Counted from the first letter of the stretch, positions 1 through 9,660 are shown. The stretch: 64,000 bases of DNA from Helicobacter typhlonius (GCF_001460635.1 NZ_LN907858.1:1116001-1180000), one strand, 5' to 3'. Numbers and translations: made by a program. The notes: generated by a model not told the origin, from the sequence alone.

Positions 1-504
1 CACAATCTCCACAGGCACAAATAAATCACGCACCATTTTTTGCAAAATCAACACTTGTTGTGCATCTTTTTGTCCAAAATACGCACAATGAGCGCGAGTA
101 AGCATAAAAAGCTTTAAAACTACTCGCAACACCCCAGCAAAATGCGTAGGGCGGTCAAATCCCTCTAAAATATAGCCCATATTTTTAGGCGGAGAAAGAC
201 TCACCTCATCATCAAAATACATCTCCTCCACACGAGGGGCAAATACCGCGCTCACACCCGCCTTTTCACATAAAGCAATATCTTGCTCTAATGTGCGTGG
301 ATAGCTGCCAAAATCCTCATTTGCCCCAAACTGCGTAGGATTCACAAAAATAGAAACGATTGTGTAATTATTCTCTTTTATAGAAGATTCTATAAGGCTC
401 AAATGCCCCTTATGCAAAGCCCCCATTGTCGGCACAAAGCCCACACTTCCATTAAGCCCAGCACGAAACTCTTGCAGAGCTGCCCTACTTTTTAGCACTT
501 TCAT
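1..504 (-). CDS. panC: Pantothenate synthetase (partial, C-terminus beyond window)
   Basis: Condenses pantoate with beta-alanine using ATP, the last step of pantothenate (coenzyme A precursor) synthesis in the cytoplasm. The reverse strand reads [13 protein letters not shown] from an ATG at 504. It continues through [19 protein letters not shown], which carries the nucleotide-binding HIGH-type motif, and then NPTQFG and YPRTLEQD, which are PanC signatures. About 168 codons are visible; the rest lies off the left edge, so intactness cannot be judged. It lies 9 bases downstream of pyrF on the same strand and is probably co-transcribed. Confidence 0.93.
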   Translation of the reverse strand, partial: MKVLKSRAALQEFRAGLNGSVGFVPTMGALHKGHLSLIESSIKENNYTIVSIFVNPTQFGANEDFGSYPRTLEQDIALCEKAGVSAVFAPRVEEMYFDDEVSLSPPKNMGYILEGFDRPTHFAGVLRVVLKLFMLTRAHCAYFGQKDAQQVLILQKMVRDLFVPVEIV

Positions 505-513
505 CAATGCCCT

Positions 514-1212
514 TTATTGAAGAATCTTTAAGATATTTTCCACCACTTGCAGCGGATTCTCTGCTTTGTAAATGGGACGCCCAATGACCGCAAAATCGCT
601 TTGCGCTGCTTTTGCATCCTTAAGTGTTGCCACGCGTTTTTGGTCGTCTGCCCCCTCGCCAAATGGGCGGATACCGGGTGTAATCGTAAGAAAATTTGAT
701 TGAGTGCGTTGCTTGATATAGAGGCTCTCTTGCACCGAGCATACCACGCCGTCAATACCACAACGATACGCCAAATCCGCAAGTTTAAGCGTATGGGAGA
801 AAAGCGAGGCATTATAAATCTCTGCAAAACTAGAATCTTCAAAGCTTGTAAGCGCGGTAACGCCAACAATAAGAGGGATTTTGGCTTGATTTTTAAGCTC
901 CGCAATAGCCCTCATTGCCCCTTCCCCACAGCTTGTATGGATAGTGAGCATATCCACATCTAATTGGGCGCATTCTTTGATAGAATCAAGCATTGTATTT
1001 GGTATATCATAAAGCTTCAAATCTAAAAAGATTCTATAATTACCATATTTTCTTATCATTTCTAGCCCAGCGATACCATCGCGGATAAAGCTGCGTAAGC
1101 CCACTTTGAGCCATATATTTTGCTTATGTTTGGGATTAAGTGTTTGCAAAGAATGAAGCAAGGTAAGATTCTGCTCTAGGCTTGGGTTATCAAGGGCAAT
1201 ACACAGCTTCAT
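514..1212 (-). CDS. pyrF: Orotidine 5'-phosphate decarboxylase
   Basis: Converts orotidine monophosphate to UMP, the final step of de novo pyrimidine synthesis. The 232 residues are normal for the bacterial enzyme. MKLCIALDNPS at the N-terminus and the LDLKLYDIPNTM motif near residue 62 carry the catalytic Asp/Lys network (consensus DxKxxD). The phosphate-binding end TPGIRPFG and VIGRPIY are also present. The gene lies between nusB (2-base gap) and panC in a minus-strand housekeeping operon. Confidence 0.96.
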   Translation of the reverse strand: MKLCIALDNPSLEQNLTLLHSLQTLNPKHKQNIWLKVGLRSFIRDGIAGLEMIRKYGNYRIFLDLKLYDIPNTMLDSIKECAQLDVDMLTIHTSCGEGAMRAIAELKNQAKIPLIVGVTALTSFEDSSFAEIYNASLFSHTLKLADLAYRCGIDGVVCSVQESLYIKQRTQSNFLTITPGIRPFGEGADDQKRVATLKDAKAAQSDFAVIGRPIYKAENPLQVVENILKILQ

Positions 1213-1214
1213 TA

Positions 1215-1706
1215 TTATCCTTTCGCATTTTTAGAATCTAGACAAGTCTCTAAACCAATGCCCTGCGCTTTAGGATTGTTTGTAATAGATTCTCTCGCAC
1301 TTTTTTTACTTACCTTGCCTATTGAATCTAGCACACCATTAATAAATCTCGGCGCATTGTCTTCGCCACCATAGAGTTTGCATAGCTCCACTGCTTCATT
1401 AATCACCACAGGCGTATCAGTATCGGTATAGAGTATCTCATACGCACCAAGTCGTAGCATAGCGCGCTCCATTCCACCAAGACGAGAAAAATCCCATTCT
1501 TTTAAATGCGAAGTAATACTTTCATCAAGGCTTTGTAGATTATCTAGCACCCCTTGCAAAAGTGCGTAAGCAAAATCCTGCTGCTTATTCTTAATTTTTT
1601 TTTCGCTAAACATATCACGCGCAAAAAGCAAGATATTTTCATTACCTACATCATAGGCGTAAAGCATTCCAATAACCGCTTCCCTCGCCTGTGTGCGTGT
1701 CGCCAT
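1215..1706 (-). CDS. nusB: Transcription antitermination factor NusB
   Basis: NusB binds boxA RNA with NusE (S10) and supports antitermination of rRNA transcription. The start is the ATG at 1706 (MATRTQAREAVIGMLYAYD), one base after the ribH stop. An upstream TTG at 1718 would overlap ribH and is less likely. The helical NusB core is recognisable up to VLDSIGKVSKK. The last 25 or so residues form a polar extension (ESITNNPK and LDSKNAKG) whose codons contain the AGAATCT/AGATTCT word common in this genome. Order is ribH-nusB-pyrF. Confidence 0.93.
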   Translation of the reverse strand: MATRTQAREAVIGMLYAYDVGNENILLFARDMFSEKKIKNKQQDFAYALLQGVLDNLQSLDESITSHLKEWDFSRLGGMERAMLRLGAYEILYTDTDTPVVINEAVELCKLYGGEDNAPRFINGVLDSIGKVSKKSARESITNNPKAQGIGLETCLDSKNAKG

Positions 1707-1707
1707 A

Positions 1708-2178
1708 TTACGCCCCAATATTCCTATAAAGGTTAATCAGCTCAATAAGCCCTGCCATAGATTCAAAGCCCTTATTTCCTGCCTTTGTCCCGGCTCGCTC
1801 AATGGCTTGTTCGATATTATCAGTTGTTAGCACTCCAAAAGTTACCGGCGCACCATATTTAAGCGTAACATTAGCAATACCCTTAGTCGCCTCCGCAGAT
1901 ACATAATCAAAATGTGGCGTAGCCCCGCGAATCACCGCACCTAAGCAACACACACCATCATATTCGCCTTGTGAGAGAATCTTTTGTAATACAAATGGAA
2001 TCTCATACGCGCCCGGCACAAGCACCAAATCAAGCAACTCATCGCGTCCGCCGTGGCGCAAAAAGCAGTCTTTCGCCCCCTCTACCAACCTATCGGTAAT
2101 CAAATGATTAAAACGCGCACTCACAATCGCAATGCGCTCATCGCCCACTAGCTGTAATTTTCCCTCAACGATATTCAT
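1708..2178 (-). CDS. ribH: 6,7-dimethyl-8-ribityllumazine synthase
   Basis: Penultimate step of riboflavin synthesis, joining 5-amino-6-ribitylaminouracil with dihydroxybutanone phosphate; usually an icosahedral or pentameric assembly. The 156-residue protein shows [44 protein letters not shown] and [12 protein letters not shown], all lumazine synthase signatures. The active-site His is in ATPHFDY. The gene lies 33 bases after kdsA and one base before nusB, the kdsA-ribH-nusB order I recall from Helicobacter and Campylobacter. Confidence 0.96.
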   Translation of the reverse strand: MNIVEGKLQLVGDERIAIVSARFNHLITDRLVEGAKDCFLRHGGRDELLDLVLVPGAYEIPFVLQKILSQGEYDGVCCLGAVIRGATPHFDYVSAEATKGIANVTLKYGAPVTFGVLTTDNIEQAIERAGTKAGNKGFESMAGLIELINLYRNIGA

Positions 2179-2211
2179 TGTAACCCTCCAAATATTATTT
2201 TTAATCCCGCA

Positions 2212-3015
2212 CTATTTTGTATGCAGGAATGAATCTAATGCGCAAAGCTGTTCTACAAGCGGGATAAGCGCATTAGTCTGCACCATATTTGGTCCATCAC
2301 TTAGAGCTTCTTTAGGATTTAAATGTGTTTCCATAAAAAATCCATCTACACCCACAGCCGCCGCTGCACGAGCGAGATAAGGCACAAACGAGCTATCACC
2401 TCCGCTTTTGCTCCCTGCTGCCCCGGGCATTTGCACACTATGAGTCGCATCAAAGACGACAGGAGCAAACTTACGCATAATCACAAGTGAGCGCATATCT
2501 ACGACAAGATTCCCATAGCCAAAAGTGCTTCCACGCTCTGTGAGCCATACGCGGTATTTTTGCGCCTGTTCATAACTCGCTTCACTACCACCACGCGTTT
2601 TAATCGCCTTTAACACGCTATGTTGCATATCTGCGGGATTCATAAACTGCCCTTTTTTGATATTCACAATACAATCAGTCTTCGCCACCGCTACGATTAA
2701 GTCTGTTTGGCGGCATAAAAATGCCGGAATCTGCACTACATCAGCGACTTTAGCGATAGCTTGGGCTTGGTGGCTTTCGTGTATATCGGTAATGATTTTG
2801 TAGCCAAATTTTTTCTTAATCTCGCCTAGAATCTCCATACCCTCTTCTAAGCCCGGTCCGCGATAAGATTCTAAACTCGTGCGATTTGCCTTATCAAAAC
2901 TTGCCTTAAAATAAAAATCAATATTTGGATTCTCATTCAAAGGCTTTAATGCCTCTGCTACCGCACTTAATGCCTCATATCCCTCAATCACGCAAGGTCC
3001 GCTCATTAAAATCAT
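2212..3015 (-). CDS. kdsA: 3-deoxy-D-manno-octulosonate 8-phosphate synthase
   Basis: Condenses phosphoenolpyruvate with arabinose 5-phosphate to make KDO-8-phosphate for the inner core of lipopolysaccharide. The 267 residues include [12 protein letters not shown] at the start, [41 protein letters not shown] and [11 protein letters not shown], the canonical KdsA blocks. The Cys in PAFLCRQ is the expected position but does not alone settle metal dependence. An in-frame ATG at 3015 follows an AAAGGAG ribosome binding site. First of the kdsA-ribH-nusB-pyrF-panC run. Confidence 0.96.
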   Translation of the reverse strand: MILMSGPCVIEGYEALSAVAEALKPLNENPNIDFYFKASFDKANRTSLESYRGPGLEEGMEILGEIKKKFGYKIITDIHESHQAQAIAKVADVVQIPAFLCRQTDLIVAVAKTDCIVNIKKGQFMNPADMQHSVLKAIKTRGGSEASYEQAQKYRVWLTERGSTFGYGNLVVDMRSLVIMRKFAPVVFDATHSVQMPGAAGSKSGGDSSFVPYLARAAAAVGVDGFFMETHLNPKEALSDGPNMVQTNALIPLVEQLCALDSFLHTK

Positions 3016-3026
3016 TTTTTCTCCTT

Positions 3027-3671
3027 TTAGTTAATTTTATTAATCAATTTAAATTCACGCTTTATCATATTATAGTTAAAGATTTCTCCTGTTTCAATAA
3101 TATAATACCACCCATAAATATTAAGCTCCCCCCTATCAAATCGCTCCTCCACAAATGGATAAGTCATTAAATTTTCAAGCTGATGCTCGACATTCATCTG
3201 CTCCATAAGCCAAGTGCGCTTTGCTTTCGAGCTGGGTGCTAACGCATCGACTTTTTGCTTTACTGGCTCTAAAAGCTCTATCCACTTTTTTACATATGGC
3301 GCATTATCTAACTTTGTTGAATCTTCATAAATAGCCGAACACGCCCCGCAGTCGCTATGTCCGCAAATAATTACATTTTTTATGTTAAGAATACTTAAAG
3401 CATATTCGATAGCTGAAGTCGTTGCGAGATACCCACCGCGTATGCCCTTGTCTTTCCCCAAATATGGCGGGACGAGATTCCCCATATTGCGTATTACAAA
3501 CAAATCGCCGGGCAAAGTGTTTGTGATAAGATTTGGCACGACACGCGAATCGGTGCAGGTAATCAGTAAAGTATGGGGTTCTTGGTGCTTTTTGAGGCTC
3601 TCATACAAAGCCTTATGCTCGTTATAGTCCTCCTCGCGAAATTTCACTGCCCCTTCAAACAACTCTTTCAT
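3027..3671 (-). CDS. Beta-class carbonic anhydrase
   Basis: Interconverts CO2 and bicarbonate. Zinc ligands are visible at Cys39 in TCTDSR, His105 and Cys108 in [10 protein letters not shown]; the Asp41/Arg43 dyad is intact. The 214-residue length fits the H. pylori cytoplasmic beta-type enzyme, and there is no signal peptide. It lies 11 bases upstream of kdsA on the same strand. In helicobacters such enzymes help handle CO2 and buffer pH, but that role here is inferred. Confidence 0.94.
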   Translation of the reverse strand: MKELFEGAVKFREEDYNEHKALYESLKKHQEPHTLLITCTDSRVVPNLITNTLPGDLFVIRNMGNLVPPYLGKDKGIRGGYLATTSAIEYALSILNIKNVIICGHSDCGACSAIYEDSTKLDNAPYVKKWIELLEPVKQKVDALAPSSKAKRTWLMEQMNVEHQLENLMTYPFVEERFDRGELNIYGWYYIIETGEIFNYNMIKREFKLINKIN

Positions 3672-3816
3672 TACCCTCTTATCCTCACTTAGTTGATTTT
3701 CTCTTTTTTAAAATAACAGATTCTGTAAAAAACTTATGGCATTATATCAAACTAAAATAATCAAAATTAATAAAATCTTAAACACCTTAAAGTGTGCATT
3801 AATTAGGAGTGTATAA

Positions 3817-4500
3817 ATGGGCGAAATCTTAAGCAGTATGATTAATTGGATTGTGGAACTTGTAGGGACTTTGGGCTATGCGGGAATTTTCATAATGATG
3901 TTTTTAGAATCTAGCTTTTTTCCCTTTCCCTCCGAAGTGGTGATGATTCCTGCGGGATATTTGGTTTATACAGGCGAGATGAATGCCTTTATCGCCGTGA
4001 TATGCGGGGTTGGTGGCTCACTTGCTGGAGCATTGTTTAACTACTATCTTGCCTTAAAACTCGGGCGAGAGTTTCTTATCCGCTATGGCAAATATGTCTT
4101 TTTCACAGAGGAGACAATGCAAAAGGTGGAGATATTTTTCAAAAAACACGGGCATATCAGCACTTTTGTGGGGCGTCTCATTACTATCGTGCGTCAATAC
4201 ATCTCCCTACCTGCCGGACTTGCGCGTATGAATCTTGCGAAATTTTGCCTCTATACTTCGCTTGGCGCAGGGATTTGGGTGATTATCCTCACTATTATCG
4301 GCTATTATGCGGGGGCATTTTTCACGCAGATGAGCCTAGATTCTATCATTCAAGCCTTTACTTCAAGTAATCCCTCCGCAGAACAACTCGAGCTTAAAAG
4401 CCTCGTCAAACAGGCGGGATTGTGGGTATTTGGCTTCGTGCTCGTGGGCGTGGTGGGCTATCTCTACTATTACCGCTACACGCAAAAATCAAAATCTTAA
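3817..4500 (+). CDS. DedA-family inner-membrane protein
   Basis: Member of the DedA/VTT family, implicated in recycling undecaprenyl phosphate or other lipids across the inner membrane. The 227-residue protein has several hydrophobic helices and the diagnostic segment [20 protein letters not shown] near residue 32. Also visible are [21 protein letters not shown] (an FxGRxxPxxR-like segment) and a terminal helix before [11 protein letters not shown]. An AGGAG sequence precedes ATG 3817. It is followed 11 bases later by thiD. Substrate not deducible. Confidence 0.9.
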   Translation: MGEILSSMINWIVELVGTLGYAGIFIMMFLESSFFPFPSEVVMIPAGYLVYTGEMNAFIAVICGVGGSLAGALFNYYLALKLGREFLIRYGKYVFFTEETMQKVEIFFKKHGHISTFVGRLITIVRQYISLPAGLARMNLAKFCLYTSLGAGIWVIILTIIGYYAGAFFTQMSLDSIIQAFTSSNPSAEQLELKSLVKQAGLWVFGFVLVGVVGYLYYYRYTQKSKS

Positions 4501-4511
4501 AGGATTCTCAA

Positions 4512-5318
4512 ATGTCAAATATCATACAGCCTCAAATGCAAAATGCTATTCCAATCCTCACAATCGCAGGGAGTGATTGCAGCGGTGGAGCAGGGATTCA
4601 AGCGGATTTAAAGACTTTTAGCGCACATAAACTTTTTGGTATGAGCGTGGTTTTAAGCGTGGTGGCTGAAAATACCGCGCGTGTAATTTCTAGCTATGAT
4701 ATACCCATTCAAGCGATTGATGAACAATTTGAAGCAGTGTTTGAAGATATTCCACCAAATGCCACAAAGATAGGAATGCTCGGCTCAAATGCAATTATTG
4801 ACTGCATAGAACAGAATCTACTTTTCTACAAACCCCAAAATGTTGTGATTGACCCCGTGATGTTTGCCAAAAATGGCTTCCCGCTTATGCCTAAAGAGAC
4901 ACGCGCTTACTTTAAGGAGAAGATTCTCAAACTTTGCAATGTGCTTACGCCAAATATCCCAGAGGCACAAGAACTTTGCGGGTTTGATATACATAATGTA
5001 ATAGATATGAAAAAAGCGGCGCAAAGGCTGTATGATATGGGTGCAAAGGCTGTTTTACTTAAGGGCGGACATAGTGAGCAAAACGCCGATGATGTGTTTT
5101 ATAATGGAGAATTTCATATCCTACCCTCGCCAAAAATTGATACCAAAAATACACACGGCACAGGCTGCACACTCAGCTCGGCAATCGCTTGTAACCTCGC
5201 TCTAGGCTTTGATAGCCTCACTGCGATACAAAGGGCAAAAGAATATATTTTTAATGCAATTTTGTATTCACTCAATCTTGGCAAAGGCAATGGTCCAACA
5301 AATCACTTTTTTAGGTAG
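4512..5318 (+). CDS. thiD: Hydroxymethylpyrimidine/phosphomethylpyrimidine kinase
   Basis: Phosphorylates HMP and HMP-phosphate for thiamine synthesis or salvage. The start is the ATG at 4512 (MSNIIQPQMQNAIPILTIAGSD) after AAAGGATTCTCA, giving 268 residues. The longer open frame back to 4422 lies inside the DedA gene. Motifs: AGSDCSGGAGIQADLKTF, IDPVMFAKNG, TPNIPEAQEL, LKGGH and the anion-hole/catalytic segment NTHGTGCTLSSAIA. No other thiamine gene is adjacent and no TPP riboswitch was seen upstream. Confidence 0.95.
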   Translation: MSNIIQPQMQNAIPILTIAGSDCSGGAGIQADLKTFSAHKLFGMSVVLSVVAENTARVISSYDIPIQAIDEQFEAVFEDIPPNATKIGMLGSNAIIDCIEQNLLFYKPQNVVIDPVMFAKNGFPLMPKETRAYFKEKILKLCNVLTPNIPEAQELCGFDIHNVIDMKKAAQRLYDMGAKAVLLKGGHSEQNADDVFYNGEFHILPSPKIDTKNTHGTGCTLSSAIACNLALGFDSLTAIQRAKEYIFNAILYSLNLGKGNGPTNHFFR

Positions 5319-5331
5319 ATTCTAAAATATT

Positions 5332-5853
5332 TTACATCTCTCGCACCCTTTTGGTATTTTTGATATTGAAGAAAAATAAAGCGAGTTTTTGCAAAAATGT
5401 GGGCTTTGTGTGTGAATATTGCAGGAGGAGCTTTAGAATCTGCTTTCTCCCAAAGAAACAAGCGCAATTCATCGGGCTTAAACCCATACCGCCATCGCCA
5501 TTAGGATTTGCACCATATTGCAACAAAAGCTCGGCTATATCATCATAGCCCTTGAAGCACACACCTGCAAGTGGTGTGTGATTTTTGTCGTTTTTCTTAT
5601 CAACTAATGCACCGCACTTCAAAAGTAGCTCTGTGGCTTCAAAATGCCCATTATATGCGGCAAGCATAAGAAGTGTATTGCCACTTTCATTGCTAAGATT
5701 CACATTAAGCCCTGCATCAAGCAGGGTTTGCAAAGATTCTACATCATTATGACGCGCACAATCAAGTGCATATTGGCAAAGCTCCATAAGCTTCGCCTCC
5801 TCCTCTTGCGTGAAACTTATATTGTTTATGCTACCTTGAGTATTTTTACTCAT
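5332..5853 (-). CDS. Ankyrin-repeat protein downstream of catalase
   Basis: Small cytoplasmic protein of 173 residues from an ATG at 5853, preceded by a strong AAGGAG six bases upstream. The frame extends to 5916 into the catalase gene but lacks a comparable start. At least three ankyrin repeats are visible: DVESLQTLLDAGLNVN, GNTLLMLAAYNGHFEATELL, and HTPLAGVCFKGYDDIAELLL followed by GLSPMNCACFFGRKQILKLL. In Campylobacter jejuni an ankyrin protein next to katA (Cj1386) is reported to help deliver heme to catalase. The same placement, 52 bases after katA, suggests a similar role here by inference. Confidence 0.85.
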   Translation of the reverse strand: MSKNTQGSINNISFTQEEEAKLMELCQYALDCARHNDVESLQTLLDAGLNVNLSNESGNTLLMLAAYNGHFEATELLLKCGALVDKKNDKNHTPLAGVCFKGYDDIAELLLQYGANPNGDGGMGLSPMNCACFFGRKQILKLLLQYSHTKPTFLQKLALFFFNIKNTKRVREM

Positions 5854-5905
5854 TGCCACTCCTTGCCATTCATTCTGCCACTTTGCTACACTTTTTAAGG
5901 TGCAA

Positions 5906-7339
5906 TTAAAGCACAAGCTCTTCTACGCGTTTGCCATAGGCTGGGTCAGCCTTTTTGAAATGCTCAATTTGACGCTTTTTAATCTCATTTGGCACACCCT
6001 CCATTGCGTCTTTGATGTTTTGGCACAATGCCTCTTTTTGCTCTGTATTCATCAAGCGATACAAATCTCCTGCTTGCACGAAATAATCGTCCTCTGTGTC
6101 GCGGTGATTGTAACGATTTGCTACATCGCCACCCTCTGTGCGTAGTGCAGGTTCAAGCGCATTAGAATCTTCGGCATAGTCATTAAAAATACTTGGATTA
6201 TAATTTCTCTCCCCGCCAAAATCACCTCGCTGCATATAACCATCTCGGTGTGTATTTGCCACAGGGGCGATACTCGCATTCACAGGAAGCTGGGAATGAT
6301 TAATGCCTAAGCGGTATCGCTGCGTGTCACCATAGCTAAAAAGCCGTCCTTGTAGCATTTTATCGGGGCTATATCCAATGCCGGGCACAATGTTTGCGGG
6401 GTTAAATGCGGCTTGTTCTACTTCAGCAAAATAATTCTCTGGATTCTTATTTAGCTCCAAGATTCCCACTTCAATCAATGGATAATCCTTATGACTCCAC
6501 ACTTTTGTCAAATCAAAAGGATTGAAGCGATAGTTTGCCGCCTCTTTTTCGGGCATTACTTGCACACAGAATCTCCATTTAGGGAAATTACCCTTTTCAA
6601 TGTTTTCAAACAAATCTTTTTGATGAGATTCTCTATCTTTGGCAATAATCGCCTCCGCTTCTTTGTTTGTGAGGTTGTGGATTCCCTGCATTGATTTGAA
6701 GTGAAATTTTACCCAAAAGCGTTCATTTTTGGCATTGATAAAGCTATATGTATGGCTACCAAAGCCGTGCATTTCTCGGTAACTGCGTGGAATCCCCCTA
6801 TCGCTCATCAAAATCGTTACTTGATGCAAACTCTCTGGGTGCAAACTCCAAAAGTCCCACGCTGCTGTTGCAGAGCGCAAATTTGTCTTTGGGTCTCGCT
6901 TTTGTGTATGGATAAAATCCGGGAATTTCACCGCATCTTTGATGAAAAACACAGGCGTGTTATTGCCTACAATATCCCAATTTCCCTCATTTGTGTAAAA
7001 TTTAAGTGCAAAGCCTCGCACATCTCGTTCCGCATCGGCTGCGCCTCGCTCACCTGCAACGGTGGAAAAGCGCAAAAACGCCTTTGTTTTTTTGCCCACT
7101 TTGCTAAAAATATCCGCCTTAGAATATGCTGAAATATCATTTGTGATTGTCAGCTCACCATAGGCAGCACTTCCTTTTGCGTGCACTACGCGTTCGGGGA
7201 TTCTCTCCCTATCAAAGTGAGCGAGTTTTTCTAAAAGCCAAGTGTCTTGCAAAAGTGTAGGACCTCTGCTCCCTGCTGTAATTGAGTTTTGATTATCGCC
7301 TAATGGTGTGCCTGTCGCTGTTGTGAGTTTTTTACTCAT
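5906..7339 (-). CDS. katA: Monofunctional heme catalase
   Basis: Breaks down hydrogen peroxide. The 477 residues form a small-subunit clade catalase. The catalytic His is H53 in RVVHAKGS. The distal Asn is in VGNNTPVFF near residue 126, and the proximal heme Tyr is Y336 in [14 protein letters not shown]. The N-terminus is cytoplasmic-like with no signal peptide. It is slightly shorter than the roughly 505-residue H. pylori enzyme, which carries a longer C-terminal tail. AAAGGAGACATT precedes the ATG. A GATAAT/ATTATC palindrome 59 bases upstream suggests peroxide or iron control by a Fur-family regulator. Confidence 0.97.
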   Translation of the reverse strand: MSKKLTTATGTPLGDNQNSITAGSRGPTLLQDTWLLEKLAHFDRERIPERVVHAKGSAAYGELTITNDISAYSKADIFSKVGKKTKAFLRFSTVAGERGAADAERDVRGFALKFYTNEGNWDIVGNNTPVFFIKDAVKFPDFIHTQKRDPKTNLRSATAAWDFWSLHPESLHQVTILMSDRGIPRSYREMHGFGSHTYSFINAKNERFWVKFHFKSMQGIHNLTNKEAEAIIAKDRESHQKDLFENIEKGNFPKWRFCVQVMPEKEAANYRFNPFDLTKVWSHKDYPLIEVGILELNKNPENYFAEVEQAAFNPANIVPGIGYSPDKMLQGRLFSYGDTQRYRLGINHSQLPVNASIAPVANTHRDGYMQRGDFGGERNYNPSIFNDYAEDSNALEPALRTEGGDVANRYNHRDTEDDYFVQAGDLYRLMNTEQKEALCQNIKDAMEGVPNEIKKRQIEHFKKADPAYGKRVEELVL

Positions 7340-7397
7340 AATGTCTCCTTTTAATGTTAAAGTTATGAAGCGATAATATAACCCACAATAATTAATG

Positions 7398-7410
7398 GAT
7401 AATTATTATC
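7398..7410. promoter_or_regulatory. Candidate Fur/PerR-family operator upstream of katA
   Basis: A perfect 6-1-6 palindrome, GATAATTATTATC, lies in the 203-base divergent gap between katA and ribA. It matches the ATAAT-n-ATTAT core of Fur/PerR boxes. It is closer to katA (59 bases from its ATG), where a TATATTATC-like -10 could follow it on the minus strand. The region is very A+T-rich, so a chance palindrome cannot be excluded. Confidence 0.5.
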
Positions 7411-7542
7411 TTTTAATATTTCTTAATTTTAAAGCTCATATTTTCCACCAAACATAAATGTTTTAACAAAAGATTTAAAAAAATATTTTACAATGCGCGG
7501 CTTCAATTATATAACCTAATATACAAAGATAAAGGAAAAAAA

Positions 7543-8139
7543 ATGAAATATGATATTTCTCAACAAGCGCACCTACCCACGCGATTTGGGGATTTTCTGG
7601 CTGTAAGCTTTAGGGAATATTTAGAAAAATCTAACCCACTTAGCACACCGAGCGAACATTTGGTTGTTTTTACGCAAAACTTAGGAGAAGTTCCACTTGT
7701 GAGAATCCACTCCGAATGCCTTACCGGCGATGTTTTTGGCTCTAAAAAATGCGATTGTGGCAATGAACTTGCCCTTGCAATGGAGCAAATCGCACATAAT
7801 GCTCAAGGAGGAATGCTTATTTATTTGCGTCAAGAGGGGCGAGGTATTGGGCTTTTTAACAAAATAAACGCCTATGCCCTGCAAGATAAAGGCTATGACA
7901 CGGTGGAAGCAAACGAAAAGCTAGGATTCCAAAGTGATGCAAGAAATTATGACATTGTGGGAGAAATTTTTAAGCATTTTCATATCACACAAATCAACCT
8001 ACTTACCAACAATCCACGCAAGGTAAGTGCGATAGAACCTTATGCAAAAGTGGTGCGCCATAGCATTATCACGCCCACAAATCCTCATAATGAAGCCTAT
8101 TTGGAAGTCAAAAAGCAAAAACTCGGGCATTTGCTTTAG
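7543..8139 (+). CDS. ribA: GTP cyclohydrolase II
   Basis: Opens GTP to the pyrimidine precursor of riboflavin. The 198-residue stand-alone enzyme carries the zinc-cysteine block [31 protein letters not shown], and the catalytic Tyr/Arg region [12 protein letters not shown] and [10 protein letters not shown]. It is not fused to RibB, as it is in some bacteria. It is transcribed away from katA after AAAGGAAAAAAA-ATG. The 99 bases between its stop and moeA contain three copies of the AGAATCT/AGATTCT word and no clear gene. Confidence 0.95.
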   Translation: MKYDISQQAHLPTRFGDFLAVSFREYLEKSNPLSTPSEHLVVFTQNLGEVPLVRIHSECLTGDVFGSKKCDCGNELALAMEQIAHNAQGGMLIYLRQEGRGIGLFNKINAYALQDKGYDTVEANEKLGFQSDARNYDIVGEIFKHFHITQINLLTNNPRKVSAIEPYAKVVRHSIITPTNPHNEAYLEVKKQKLGHLL

Positions 8140-8238
8140 AATCTAAAATGCACTTGAGAATATGGGCGTTTAGATTCTATTGCAATACAGAATCTGCCCT
8201 CACAATGTTAGAGCGCAAATTTATCACAAGGAGCGATT

Positions 8239-9597
8239 ATGGCATACCCTACCCTGATAAGCTATAAGGAAGCGTTGGAGCTTTTAGAATCCCTTCCGCT
8301 CACACCTCTTGGCACACAACGCGTGCATTTCAAAAATGCGCTCAATAGAATCTGCGCCCAAGAAATCAAAGCCCCCTGCAATGTCCCCGCTTACCCCACC
8401 GCAGCAATGGACGGCTATGCGATAAACTTTGATGATATGGCACTTTTAGAAAGTGATGGCTTAGAAATTTCACAAATTAACAAAGCAGGGAATCCAACGC
8501 GCCCCACACTCACAAAGGGTTGTGCGATAAAGGCTTTCACAGGCTCTATAATGCCTCATAATGCCGATACACTCGTGATTGTAGAGCATATTGAAATAAG
8601 AGAGAATAGAATCTTCTTAAACATTCAAGCCCATAAAGATTTTATTCATAAAGCGCAATGGGTGCGCCAAGTAGGCGATAACTACAAGCAAGGTGAAGTT
8701 TTACTCCATAAAGGCGATAAAATCGGTGCGTTTGAGATAGGGCTACTCGCCGAGCTCAATTGTAACTTTATCCAAGTCTATCAAAAAGTGCGTGTAGGTA
8801 TAATATGCGTAGGTGATGAAATTATTGAGGTAGGCGAGATAAGCGAGAATGCAAACATTGTGCGAAGCGTGAATACACATCTTTTAGAATCTTTGCTACT
8901 CCAAATGGGGCAAGAACCTATCGTCTATCCACTGCTTAAAGATGATAGGGATAAGATTAAATCCACCTACCAAAGCGCCTTACAAGAATGTGATATGGTA
9001 GTAAGTGCGGGTGGTATGAGTATGGGGGACTATGACTTCACACAAGTTGTCATTACAGAATGCGCAGATATGGTGTTTAAGGGAGTGCGCTTAAAGCCGG
9101 GTAAGCCTGTCGCCTGTGCCTTGTATAGCGGGAGAAAAAGCATAGATTTAGAATCTATGCAAAATTTAAAAAATGCGGATAGTCTAAAATCCACGCAAGA
9201 GGGGCAAGATTCTAAAACCATAGAAAACACACGAGTTTTAGAGAGAGCAAAGCCTATTTTAGGGCTACCCGGATTTCCAAACTCCTGCGCCCTCACATTC
9301 CTCCTGTTTGGCTCTGTGCTTCTTGCGCGTTTGCAAAATAGAATCCACAAGCCCTATATTTTTGAAGCTACCTTACTTGAGGATATTAAGCGCAGTGATT
9401 CGCGCTTGGAATTCCGCGCCTGTGAGATTCATAACAATAATGGAATCTTACAAGTGAGCTTCAAAAATAAAAAATCCCTACAAAGCTCAATGATAAATAA
9501 TCTTACACACAACACTGCCGTGGCGATTTTAGAGGAAAATGGCAGTGATTTAAAGGCGGGTGCGAAACTAAAAGTGATGTTTTTAAATCACTTTTAA
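8239..9597 (+). CDS. moeA: Molybdopterin molybdenumtransferase MoeA
   Basis: Inserts molybdate into adenylylated molybdopterin. The 452 residues include PAYPTAAMDGYAINFDD, AFTGSIMPHNADTLVIVE, VRQVGDNYKQGEVLL, VSAGGMSMGDYDF and VRLKPGKPVACALYSG. A polar insertion of about 40 residues (roughly 300-342, rich in ES, DS and N/Q) separates KPVACALYSG from ILGLPGFPNSCAL, which are usually close together in this family. Its DNA has AGAATCT at 9150 and AGATTCT at 9208. An AAGGAG site precedes the ATG. First gene of a five-gene molybdenum-cofactor run. Confidence 0.94.
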   Translation: MAYPTLISYKEALELLESLPLTPLGTQRVHFKNALNRICAQEIKAPCNVPAYPTAAMDGYAINFDDMALLESDGLEISQINKAGNPTRPTLTKGCAIKAFTGSIMPHNADTLVIVEHIEIRENRIFLNIQAHKDFIHKAQWVRQVGDNYKQGEVLLHKGDKIGAFEIGLLAELNCNFIQVYQKVRVGIICVGDEIIEVGEISENANIVRSVNTHLLESLLLQMGQEPIVYPLLKDDRDKIKSTYQSALQECDMVVSAGGMSMGDYDFTQVVITECADMVFKGVRLKPGKPVACALYSGRKSIDLESMQNLKNADSLKSTQEGQDSKTIENTRVLERAKPILGLPGFPNSCALTFLLFGSVLLARLQNRIHKPYIFEATLLEDIKRSDSRLEFRACEIHNNNGILQVSFKNKKSLQSSMINNLTHNTAVAILEENGSDLKAGAKLKVMFLNHF

Positions 9598-9660
9598 CAC
9601 AAGTTTTGCTATGCTTTTGGGATTGTAAAAAGCATAAATTGTGAAGTATATTTTAAAGGA

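Noticed and set aside
700-963. Plus-strand open frames opposite pyrF and many other genes
   Set aside because: They lie fully antisense to well-recognised genes and have no ribosome sites or domains; shadows of the real frames.
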